50,018 nt of DNA. Source: Oehlia diaphana (taxonomy: Eukaryota; Glomeromycota; Glomeromycetes; Glomerales; Glomeraceae). Numbering within the stretch: position 1 is the stretch's first letter; each line of letters starts with the position of its first letter. The notes below the pieces were generated by a model that was given only the letters and a program-made list of their open reading frames with translations, was not told the DNA's origin and did no database searches. The stretch covers positions 14,663-64,680 of the forward strand of contig QZLH01000519.1 of the NCBI GenBank assembly GCA_003833135.1, given 5' to 3'. A program made the position numbers and the translations under genes. Positions 32,780-43,493 of the stretch are shown here, in pieces.

Positions 32780-35700
32780 TTATTTTGCAAGTATTTCTTT
32801 CAATAATTTCTCTAATTCCTCTAGTTTTTCATCATGAGATTTTAATTTCTCTAATATTACCTCATTATTATTTTCTTTCAATAATTTTTCATGAGATCTT
32901 AATTGCTCCAATATTAACTCATTGTCAATAGGATTATGTTTAATTTCAAGTTTTTTTAATAAAATATTACGCATCTCTGTGAATTCCTTTGTATCCCATT
33001 CACCCTCTTTAATCAATCTTTGAATTTCTCCTCGAGTCTTATCAATATCGGCATAATAATGTCTTGAAAAATAAAATTTGATTAATTAATAAAATTATAA
33101 CATTAATTTTTTTGTTAAAGTAAGACTACATACATTACTTCAGGAAACCATTTTTGCCAACGTCTCTGATGTGGTAATAGGTAAAACAACTCAATCTCAG
33201 CCAAAATCTAAAAGTTAAGATATATTAGTATATTTACAGAAATGGAATATTAATAACAATATTATTTACCTCTGCCTTCTGCATCAAATATGAGACTCTA
33301 TTATTATCTTCTTCGATTGCATTATTGAGTAATCCAATTAACAAGTTCATGAGATATACAACAACTAAAAGGGAAAATAAAACAATCAATACTGCAATTG
33401 ATGGATTCTCTGTATATGTCCAATTGGATAATGCACTTGAATCACCTATTGATAAGAAGAATTGTTTAAAAATGTTAGAAAATATTAATGTATATTTAAC
33501 ATAATTATAAAAAATTTAAATGTACCTATTAAAAATAAATATATAGCAAAAAGGGAAGTTTTAATATCCATAAACATGTTTGTATTTCCATCAGGAATTT
33601 GAATTATAAGTGGATTGGAATTTATATTTCCATCATTATCTATTTGACTATAACTAGGAGCTAAATTCCAAGGATTATTTGGATCATCATTATTATTTGT
33701 ATTATATTGTTCAAGTGAAAATTCGGATTTTGGTGATAATAAAATATAAAATGCATGTGCAAAACTTATTATAATAATGAATAAGACTAATAAAAAAGAA
33801 AAAATCTTTTTTCCAACACTAATAATAATTGCAAAATATACACCAAAATATTCAAATGCTCTAAAAAATAACAAAAATTTTATATCCAAAAATAAGCATG
33901 AAAAAGAAAGTAATTGAATTAGATACTTATTATTATTCTTATCATTTGTTTGAAGCCAATAAATAGAAGTGTAAATTGAAAGTACATAAGCAATTATATC
34001 TACAATATTAAATTATTATATAATTAATTTTATTTCTTAAAATATTGTAAAATAACTAAATTAAATATTTATATTTACCAAAAATATTCCAAAAATTCTT
34101 GAACCACACAGTAATTTTATAAAAAAATTGACGAATTTCTAAAATCAGATGAATAAATCCAAGTATAACCGAAGCAATAAAAAGTTGTTGTCTAACTTCT
34201 TCATTAATATATTGCTGAGGAATTGTTGCAGCAGTAGTAAAGCACCCAAGCAAAGCCATAAATAAAATCCAAATCATTGCATAATAATACTTTCCATAAG
34301 CATTCCATTTAAAATTAATTAATGCTTCTCCATTCCATGTTTTATAAATATTTCTATTTATTGTTACAGTAAATGGACTAGGTTGAGGTTTAATTAATTC
34401 TAAAAACCAATTATAATCTTTTGAATAATTAACAAAATTAATATAAGGAATCATAAAAGTAATTGTTGGTGTTGCTATTACATATTTTCTAAAAATTTTA
34501 AAAATAAAAAGTTCTGTATAGGAATAAACTGAAGAAAATATATCTGGAGCATAAATATTATTGACAAAATTGTATTTTAATAAAATATAAAATGTAGCAA
34601 AATAAAGGGGTAAAGTTAAAAGTATTATTAAAAATTGAATAACAACTAAAATTAACAATGTAAAAGAAGGCAACAATGGTGAACCTCTTCTAATATGTCT
34701 TTCGAGCATGCAAATAATTTTATAACTGAATTTTGACCATAAAAGAGATTTTGATAAATTAGCTATTTGAGGAGATTTAAAAAAAGAATAAAGATGTAAA
34801 TTTTTATTTTGCTCTATACTACAAAAAGAAGAATCTATGATCATATTCGTTTCTGATGAATATTTTAGAATATATTCTGGATAATATTCATCCAGTAATG
34901 GCATTGCAGAAGTGATAATGCTTAAAAATGACTTATTGTTTATTAAATCCTCTTTAAAATAAGTCATGCATTTTTTATAAATATCATCAATTAATTCTAA
35001 CTTATGTTCTTTAATTGCAAACTTTAATAATTCAACTCCATATTTCAAAAGACTTGATTTATTATTTACTATATCTGAAACCCATCCATCTAATCTAAAA
35101 CTATCATAATTTGGTGATGGTAATGTAGATTTTGAAAACATTCTTTTGTAATATTGAAGTGTTTTCATATTTATATAACCATTGTATTTCATAAAATAAA
35201 AATAGTTTAAAAAAATAGATTTGTCATTCTTACTTGATTTGTCATTATCACTAGATTTATCATTTTCACTAGATTTGTTATTTTCACTAAAAGTATAAAT
35301 AAGAATACCAAATGTTGTCAATATAACAATATCATCATTATTAAATAATGAGCTCGCAATTAATTTATGATTACTGTAGAAATTCGTACCATGGTTATAC
35401 TTATAAGGATAATGAAAATTTTCAATTCTCATGTTAATTAATTTTCCTTTTTTGAAAACTTTCAGTTTAATTTTACCATCAGCAATACTTATATCCCATT
35501 TAATTATATTTCCAACTAATGTAAATGAATGTCCAACATAATTATATTTTATAGCATTTTGAAATAATGTAGACACAGTATCCATATATAGATTAAATGA
35601 ATGAACATTTAAATATTCATTACATTCAATAATTTTATTATTTTCTTTGTTTAATTCATCAGAATTTTCGGATGAAAAGTTCATTTTTGACATCTTTTTG

Positions 35701-37025
35701 TCAAATTTAGATTTCCAGACACGTCCATTTCGAATTCCAAACACAAACTTTGTTTGATTATCAGTTGATTCATCAGTCGGTTCATCAGTTAGTTTATCAA
35801 TTGGTTCATCAAATAAAGTTTGATTAAAACTATTTTTATATTTATTGTTCCAGCAATACTGGATTTCTTTATCTGATTTGTTATAGAATAAAGAAGGCAA
35901 AAGAAATAAACCAGTATGATTCATAAAATTATATAGTTGAATATCTAAATAAAAAATAATGATTTAATATGAGTAATAATTAGTAAAGTATAAATAAAAT
36001 TTTTTAAAAATGGTTACCATCATTTATATCCAAAGAAGAAATAGGAATTCCAAATTCGATTGAATAAACGATGATTTTATCATTGATTTTTAAAAAAATA
36101 AACTTTTCATTACTAAATATTCCGATATTTTTTGTTTCAAACTAAAAAATAATAAGCATTTATGTATCTAATATTAATTTAATATTGATTGGAAAATACA
36201 TTTTAAAATATTTATTACCTTATTCTTATCCTTATTATTACCAAATATTTTTACACCTCTCTCAGTATTAATATTCCATTCATAAATGTAACCATTTGAA
36301 AACAGATAAACTTTATCATATTTTGATATACTAATTATTTCATAATCTTCAGGTATCTCGTAAAATCTCTTACAATCCCATTTGTTATTTTTAGTTTGTG
36401 TGGAGTAAATAAAAATAATTTTATGTTTTACAGAAAAATCATTAACTTCTCTATATAAAATAAATTCACCTTTTGAATTAAAGGTACAATACTTTGCAAC
36501 AGCATATTTATCAAAACTTAATGCAATTTTTTTATCTTTATTATTCATATCGATTACTAAAAAAAAATATTAAAATAAATATCAATTAATAATTACAAAA
36601 TCAAATAATTATATCTTACCAGTAATAGTATTATTTTCACTATATCCCCCATATCTAGTAATATAAGCTAGTTTCTTATCATCAGAAACGCATAAACTTT
36701 TGATCTCATATTTCTCATCTACATTATCTTCATTATCTTTTTTAGTTTTAACAGTTTGATGAAATTTAAGTTGAACCTTATCTAGTATATCTTCAACATT
36801 CCAACCGACAATTGAATGATCTTCTTCACTATAAGTAATAAGGTATTTTTCATTTGGTGATATTTCTATCTTAGTAATAGGTTTACCATTATATCGTTCA
36901 TTATCGAAGGTAAATATCTTATCAACATCATTTTCATCAACATCGATTTTATCTAAATCTATTTTATCAACATCATCAACTTCGTTTTTGTCAGCATCAT
37001 CGTTAATTTCGATTATTTCACTCAT
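32780..37025 (-). CDS. TRP-like ion channel with WD40-like N-terminus and C-terminal coiled coil
   Basis: Eight exons on the minus strand: 37025-36620, 36556-36219, 36141-36018, 35944-34079, 33999-33526, 33445-33270, 33207-33134, 33062-32780 (1246 residues); all introns are GT-AG and phase-consistent. Order: acidic DVDKIDLDKID-type repeats (1-35); beta-propeller-like strands (PITKIEISPNEKYLITYSEEDHSIVGWNVED and similar, to about 550); an SS-NDK low-complexity run; helical membrane-proximal part; then hydrophobic segments near 711-745, 845-860, 875-890, 913-930, 950-965 and 967-1000. A pore-like SLFAIYLFLIGD (1060-1071), a long S6-like helix (1086-1113) ending NLLIGLLNNAIEED, and a C-terminal heptad coiled coil (about 1195-1246) follow. 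The pore-S6 layout is that of TRP/polycystin-type cation channels (ion_trans). Ligand and membrane are unknown; plasma membrane or vacuole are both possible. Confidence 0.88.
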
Positions 37026-37432
37026 TTGGTAATCGCTTATAAATAAATAAATTTATTACCAAAGAAATTATTTTTTTTTTATATCGTCCATTTGCGATTA
37101 TATACTTTTTTTCTCATTTGAAACACGTGTAAATATACATGGTTGTACGCACATAAAAAAAGAATTTTTTTTTATTGTAAAATTTTTATTGAAACACATG
37201 TCAAATATTCATTGCCGTACGTAAAATTCCGCCTCCTGCATAATTTTATTATGAAATGTTAATTGAGCTTTTTTACTTGAAACATATGTATAAATATGCA
37301 TGTCTGTACGTAAAATTTCGCCTCTTGCATAAAAAAAAAATTTTCTTATTATTCTTACAGTATTATGAAAAGTTAATTGAGCAATGATCAACTTTCGACA
37401 TAAAAAAAATTTTCATTGTGAATCAAATTTAA

Positions 37433-37435
<3 letters not shown>
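37026..37435 (-). promoter_or_regulatory. upstream region of the channel gene with about 85-100-nt degenerate repeats
   Basis: Three diverged copies of a unit containing 'tgaaacacgtgtaaatatac', 'atgg-tgtacg' and (in two copies) 'cgcctc-tgcataa' start near 37115, 37190 and 37278. They lie immediately 5' of the channel gene, within 100-400 nt of its start codon, and could hold repeated factor sites ('acgtgt', 'tgtacg'). Function is inferred from position only. Confidence 0.5.

Positions 37436-37474
<39 letters not shown>
37436..37474 (+). repeat. T39 homopolymer
   Basis: An uninterrupted run of 39 T, followed by 'gtgcgtggttgtacat', a word shared with the repeat unit just upstream. It is the longest homopolymer in the window and its length should be treated as uncertain. 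Confidence 0.85.
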
Positions 37475-37475
<1 letters not shown>

Positions 37476-38013
37476 TGCGTGGTTGTACATATATATAAGA
37501 AAATTTCAATAAATAATTTAAAATAAAAAGAAGTGCCAGTTTTAGAAAAGCATATTTTTATTTATCTTAAAGACTTAAACTATAGTATAAAAACCTCACT
37601 GCAACTAGTATTCTTGTTTTATATAAACATCAAGTTGACAGAGAGTTCTTACTTCTAAATAGTTCCAAATAAGAATAATAAGGCGACACAAAAAAAATTT
37701 GGTTCTCGGAGTAGAAAATCCATCAACCAATAAAAATGCTCCACAACATATCACATGATAAATTAATATAAGTGCTTAAATTTAATTTTATAGAAATTTA
37801 ATAATCTAAACGATCATATATTACGTATACACATTTGACTTTGAACATGAACAAAACCACAAATATTCATAATCACTTTCAATACCGTTCTAGTAGTATA
37901 CTTAGTGATACGCTAATAAGGAACAAACTATTTTGTACTTTCTAAAAGATGACATAGATTCATTATATTGTCTTACTCCTCTGATTAACCCTGGATCGCA
38001 CTCCAGTTATTAA

Positions 38014-38289
38014 CTCGTCCATCAACTTATCCCGACAGAACTCACAGATCTGATCCATAAATATACACAACATTCGAACAAGACGTGGCAAGCAACTATC
38101 ACTTTTATGACTTCTCTCAACTAAAACGATTTGGCATGTAAATAACGACGCCCTGAAAGCTTGGGAAAAAGGTGTCAAGGTCACTAAGCGTGACAAGACT
38201 CGATATTCACGAAACTTTCCAAATAGAAATACCCTTAGTTTAAGCGAGGTAAAGACAGCAAAAACGGCCACGTCACAGTCGTCACAATA
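38014..38289 (+). pseudogene. decayed coding remnant in a GC-richer block, family unknown
   Basis: Two plus-strand pieces in different frames read QLIPTELTDLIHKYTQHSNK then TWQATITFMTSLN-stop (38014-38116), and TKTIWHVNNDALKAWEKG then VKVTKRDKTRYSRNFPN and LSLSEVKTAKTATSQSSQ-stop (about 38118-38289). Together they look like the C-terminus of one protein with a frameshift. Base composition is clearly less AT-rich than the neighbourhood, as expected for recently coding DNA. The minus-strand ORF at 37963-38271 is likely its shadow. I cannot name the family. Confidence 0.4.
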
Positions 38290-39396
38290 ACTTAACTAAC
38301 GACGCCCAACCTAATTATTACCCAGTCCCGTTATGGGACATTTAAATTACTCCTAACTACCTTCACGCTGGTGAATAGTCCACGTATATTTCTAGTTTCG
38401 ATTCCTTTGATACTTTTTATAGAAATATAATAATTTTTTTTTTCTTTTTATAGTACTTTTCTTCTTTTTTTAATTTAGGTTTCGTAGTAGTTTTAATTAC
38501 CAAGGTTTCTAGTTATATTCTGTAAAAATTAAAAGACGAACGTAGAAAATCTGAGAAATTATGATAGGTTAAAAAATTTGCATATTAATATTTAATTATA
38601 TATTTGTTATTGAAAAAAAGAGTAAACATTCCACGCGCGCCAGATTCCATTTTATTTCACAGTTTTTGCATTAGTGAATACTAAAAGAAATAAACTCATT
38701 TATATACTATAAAAATCATAACACGTATGCATGAATATTTAAGGAAAAAGAATAAGTTAGAAATTGTACAGAAAAAAGTGTTTATTTACACTGCACGCAC
38801 GTCAAATTCCACTTTAATTTGTGATTTTATTCAATATAAGCTTGTAAAAACCGATTGATGTTTTGTTTTTACATATGTAAAAAATATAAGAAAACAGAAT
38901 AAGCTATAATATATATACATATTAATATTGTAAAAAAAAGAGTTTATATAATACAACCATCAATTTCATGATTCTTAGCCGAATCAGTAATTAATTTTGT
39001 TTAAGAAAATTTTTCCATATAAATATCATTTGAAATTTTCAAAAAATTGCTAATAAAAAAATAAAAAAGGTTGTTTGACTTTTGAGACGCTAAATTAATC
39101 TTACTAGGACTCGAAATATACAAAAGAGTTTACGTATAACCAGCAAAAAAAAAAAAAATCAAAAATTTTCCATTCGTTATACTGTAGATAATTTTTTTGG
39201 ATACTGACCGAAATTCCGGAACTGAAAAAATTACCGATAAACAACAGTCACAAGATACTGTGTAGATCACGTGTCTTGTATAAGTTGAAGATGAAAAAAC
39301 GTTACATAATGAATATTTACGTTACGCATCTCTTTCTAATTTCTTTACATGAATGACACAAATTCATTTTTTTGGAAATGCCGGAACGCCAATTTC
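38290..39396. other. intergenic, no gene seen
   Basis: AT-rich. The words 'cacgcgcgccagattccatttt' (near 38632) and 'cacgcacgtcaaattccact' (near 38793) form an imperfect direct repeat pair about 160 nt apart, each followed by a similar AT-rich stretch ('ataagcttgtaaaa', 'aagaaaa-agaataag'). From about 39330 the paralogs' promoter block begins. Confidence 0.5.
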
Positions 39397-39496
39397 TATA
39401 AATAGTACAAAATATAAATTGTACAAAATCTTTTTTTCTCTTAAACTTTTAACGTAAAATTAAATTTTACAATAAAAATATTTCCATACTTAAACA
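39397..39496 (+). promoter_or_regulatory. putative core promoter of kinase-Sel1 gene 6
   Basis: TATA word 'tataaata' at 39397-39404 preceded by 'cgccaatttc', exactly as in gene 3, then a T-rich tract (39428-39440) and the ATG at 39497. The promoter is intact although the coding region has degraded. Confidence 0.6.
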
Positions 39497-41328
39497 ATGT
39501 CCAACAATCCTGAACCTAAAGATATTAGTAATTCAAATGAGTGGATTAATTGGATCGAAGAATCTATTGCAAAGAAACAAATTAAATATTACGATCATAA
39601 ACACTTTAATAATCATATTCAAGAAATTGAAAAATTCGAAAAAGTTTATCGTGCAAATTGGAAAAGTTCTTATCGATTTTTAGCATTAAAATCTTTTATA
39701 AATTTCGACATCACAGCTAATGATATTGTTAATGAAGTAAATATAATATTAATGTAAACATTTTTGTTATGATATGCTAATACACATTACGTTTCTAATT
39801 TATAACTTTATTATTTATTTTAGCTTAAGCTTCGGCGTGAAGTGGATTTTCATGAAAATATTATTCGCTTTTATGGCATCACAACAGGTAATAAATATTT
39901 TAAAAATTTATTTAACAACCAAAAAATGAAAAAATCTAAGATATTATTTATTTTCAAAAGAAATCCAATGTGATAATTCAAAAAAATATTTGCTAATGAT
40001 GGAATATGCCGATAGTGGTACCCTTCGAAATTATTTAAGCGAACGTTTTGAATATCTCACTTGGAACGATAAATTGAATCTTGCATTTCAATTAGCTGAC
40101 GCTATATCTTATTTACATGATAAAGAAATTATATATTATGACTTGGTAGGTTATTTACACTATTTATTTACATTTTAATATAAGACTATATCAATTTACT
40201 AAATATCATAAATATAATTATTAATTTATTCATTATATTTTTATAATAGCATTCAAATAATATCTTAGTTCATAGGAATATAGTCAAATTGGCTGATTTT
40301 GGGCTGTCAAAAAGGAGTGAAATGGTCGCCTATGTTGATCCACAAATTTTTATTAGAAATAGTGATAAAAAGTGCGATATTTACAGTACTGGCATACTCT
40401 TATGGGAAATTTCTAGTGGCAAAACATCCTTTTGTAAAGAACCGCATGATGTCAGTCCTGGCACACCTGAAGATTATGTGAAAATATATACTGGCAAGTA
40501 CAATTACCAGTTTTAAAATAAGATTTATAATATAATATTATTAATTTTAAGCTTATTTTATTTTATTTAGATTGCTGGAATAATGACCCAGATGATCGTC
40601 CAACTATTAACCAGGTTGTGGGAAAAATAAATGCAATTATTCTAAAAGAAAACGTTCAAGTATCAAGTAAACAACAGAATATCAATATTGTTAATAATTC
40701 ATTACATGAAGAAATGTTTCAAATTGTTCAAAATTTTAGTAAAGTAAATATAAAAGAAATAGGACCTTTAATTTCATCAAATTTAATTATAAATGATTTT
40801 GAAATAATAATTGATGAAATAATTCTCCTTCTTGAAAATATAGGAGCAGAATCGAAAAAGCATGAAGTTATTAATTACCTTAATAATCATAATTTAACTT
40901 TACAAGAAATTTATAATTGGTTATTAAATGATCAGGAAAACTCAAATTCTATTTTTTTACTTGGAGTATTTAATCATTTTGGAATTGAAATTAAGGTTGA
41001 TAAACAAAAAGCATTTGAATTATATCAAAAAGCAGCAAATACAGGACATGCATTTGGAATAACTAGTTTAGGATATTGTTATCATTATGGAATTGGAACT
41101 AATATTGATCATCACAAAACATTTAAACTATACCAAAAGACTGCAAATTTGGGAAGTCCACGTGGAATATATAATTTGGGAGTTTGTTATAATAATGGAG
41201 TTGGAACTTGTATTGATAAACAAAAGGCATTTAAACTATTTCAAGAATCTGCGAATTTAGGAAATTTACTTGGAATGTCTGGTTTAAAATATTGCTATAG
41301 TCATGGGTTTGGAAACCAGTATTGGTGA
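39497..41328 (+). CDS. degenerate kinase-Sel1 protein, probable pseudokinase, C-terminally truncated (gene 6)
   Basis: Five exons: 39497-39736, 39824-39887, 39961-40145, 40250-40493, 40571-41328 (496 residues). The frame stays open across all junctions only if intron 4 starts with GC (ACTG|GCAAGT). The kinase is damaged: the glycine loop reads EIEKFEKV with no glycines, the catalytic loop is YYDL instead of HHDL, and exon 4 has lost the segment before EMVAYVDPQIF and about 20 residues after CKEPHDV. K65 and DFG remain. After four Sel1 units a one-base insertion ('ggaaacc') brings a stop at 41326-41328. It could be an expressed pseudokinase scaffold or an early pseudogene; gene 7 shares the same deletions. 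Confidence 0.6.
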
Positions 41329-41600
41329 ATAAAAGGCATCTGAGTTATACCATAAAGCAAGAAATTCAATTGGTAATTGGTATAACTACTACTAGATTAG
41401 GATATTTTTATGAAAAAGGAATTGAAACAAATGTTAAATCAAATGGCTGCAAATTTAGGAGATTGTTTTCTTAATTTAACCTTACTTTTATGTATGAAAA
41501 TGAAAAGGGGGTTGAAAAGGATATTAATTAAGCAATTTATTGGTATAAAAATTGTTTTGAATAAGGAGATCTGAAAGCTCATTATAAATTAATTTGATTA
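41329..41600 (+). pseudogene. decayed C-terminal Sel1 tail of gene 6
   Basis: Recognisable pieces of Sel1 units 5-6 in changing frames: 'ggatatttttatgaaaaagg', 'gctgcaaatttaggagattg', 'atgtatgaaaatg', 'gcaatttattggtataaaaa'. A stop lies at the CAA-to-TAA change near 41331, and about 35 nt is missing in unit 5. The same missing piece is seen after gene 7. Confidence 0.75.
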
Positions 41601-42280
41601 ATAAGTTAATTGAATATATAATAAATTATTAGCTTTATGGCAAATAAAATTACAGATTATTTAGTAGTTATTTTATTGCTTGTTAAATTATATTCAATGT
41701 TTAAAAAAATCCTTTACTCTCTAAAGTGAAACATAAAGTTATGACACTGAAGCAAGTTATTACTGAACTAGTAATTTCTGGTTTAAGTATTTAAATTGTT
41801 AATAGTAACTACTATCTAGTATATTTTTTTACAGTAGCCACTACAGTCATACGCACTTCTTATTTCACGGTAGCCACTACAGTCATACGCACTTCTTATT
41901 TCACGATAATATTAATGGATTTTATTGTTTTGGAAAATACATTTATTTCAAGTTTGTAAATTATAATTTTAACTTTACTTTATTTGTTATATACAATATA
42001 AAGATAAATCTAGTACTTACGAATAATAATTTCATTTATTGCAGTTGCAAAAGGAACGTTAGTATATGATTATTATTTATAAATAGGAAGGTTGCTAACG
42101 CAAAATTTTACTTTTAGCTTCGGTTTATTTTATGTATGAATTATTTCTGGGATTATCTTGAAGATTTATTGTGAAGAGATTAATAGAAAATATATTCCCT
42201 AATATCAGAAATGTATATATCCGTTATATAAATTAAATATAAATTCTATTATTCAAATCATGAGTTTATAACAAAAAGTT
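41601..42280 (+). repeat. duplicated 3' flank of the kinase-Sel1 unit (copy after gene 6)
   Basis: Related to the other 3' flanks ('ctctaaagtgaaacataaag', later 'agataaatctagtacttacg' and 'ttcatttattgcagttgcaa'). It carries the perfect 36-bp tandem duplication listed separately. No gene. Confidence 0.6.
41834..41905 (+). repeat. perfect 2 x 36-bp tandem repeat
   Basis: 41834-41869 and 41870-41905 are identical, beginning 'gtagccactacagtcatacg' and ending 'tatttcacg'. The same 'gt-gccacta' word occurs once in the 3' flanks of the other copies ('ggtagtcactact' near 31484), so the duplication is recent and specific to this copy. Confidence 0.9.
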
Positions 42281-43396
42281 TTAGAGAATATGAATCAACA
42301 ATTCCACCAATCACTATCTAACTGAAAAGCTACTAGCTTATCATTATATTATAACTTCATATTAAAACAATAAATACAAAGAAAATAAAACCGAAAAAGA
42401 TACTAATATTGTATAGTATATATATTTGAACAAAATGAAGTTTCCATAAGATTAAGTTTATTGAATAAACTACCTTTCTTTAAAAAAAAAAAAAATTTCT
42501 TGAAAAAAAGGTACCGCATAACAATGACTACTAAGAGACCTCCTTTTCGGCGTACCATATAAAATACCCGTCTTGATATACCAAAAATGTGATGAGTAGC
42601 TCTATTTTATTTCCTAAAAATTAGCGGAATTGATTGATCGGCATTTTGATCACAAAAACTAAATACCAACCAAAATTTGCGATTAATGTTCAATTTTGAT
42701 CAGATGATTGATAAATATTAACCAACCAATTAGTTAGTGTTTTGTTGTTTTTGTTTATATCCGTCAGTATGTTTTTATCTACTCGATCGTTCACGTTGAA
42801 TGGACAGTTGATCATTCTACGGTTAAAATTTATTGGTCATAATTTTAGTGTATTAATTCTGAAGTAGACTAATATTATAAATCGAATTTAAATTTTCATA
42901 TATTAAATTTGTCTTGTACTGACAGAATGAACGTACACACCCGAGTATAATTCAATTTTAAATCGCTGAAATTGATATAGACCCGGAGTATTTTAGGCAG
43001 TGTTACTATATGATATTCTAAGATTTCTGGAATTTTGATTAATTGAAACTGTTAGATAAAGTCGTCATCTAATTTTAATTACTAATAATTTAACGATTTC
43101 TAAAGCGCAAAGCGTATTAAAGATATGTGTATCGATCGTACAGTAATTAATTTAGGAATTAAAATTTTTATAAACTTGTATAAAAAAGAAATCTCACTTA
43201 AAATGATAAATTCGATATAAGGAAATAAGGAAGTTAAATTTATGATATTATTTTTCATGCAAAAAAAAAAAAAATTCCGGACGGACAATATGTTAAGTAA
43301 AAAGTATTTACGAGCAGCAGTCCAATGTTGCATTAAATTTTTTCCGCCGCATGAACGTAACACAAGTTCATTTTTGGAAATGTAGAACGCCAATTC
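42281..43396 (+). repeat. duplicated 5' block upstream of gene 7
   Basis: Collinear with 17990-18730 and 28360-29060: 'gagtttataacaaaaagttt', 'aaaataaaaccgaaaaagat', 'aaactacctttctt', 'cgatcgtacagtaatta', 'aaatgataaattcgatat', then 'ttccgccgcatgaacg' and 'cattttt ggaaatg' words. About 500 nt (42490-43010) has no counterpart in the other blocks; that part shows nothing recognisable. Confidence 0.7.
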
Positions 43397-43493
43397 TATA
43401 AATAGTATAAAATTCTTCCATAAATAGTATAAAATTCTTTTTTTTTTTTTTTTTTATACTTTAATTTCTGCAGAAAAGCTGACTTAGTAGACA
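43397..43493 (+). promoter_or_regulatory. putative core promoter of gene 7 with duplicated TATA unit
   Basis: 'tataaata' at 43397-43404. The 20-nt unit 'ataaatagtataaaattctt' occurs at 43398-43417 and again at 43420-43439, so there are two TATA-like words 22 nt apart. A T-rich tract and 'ctgcagaaaagct' follow before the ATG at 43494. Confidence 0.65.

Noticed and set aside
37963..38271. 102-codon minus-strand ORF
   Set aside because: The plus strand of the same block gives better protein-like pieces with charged and helical character; the minus frame lacks recognisable motifs and is probably a shadow.
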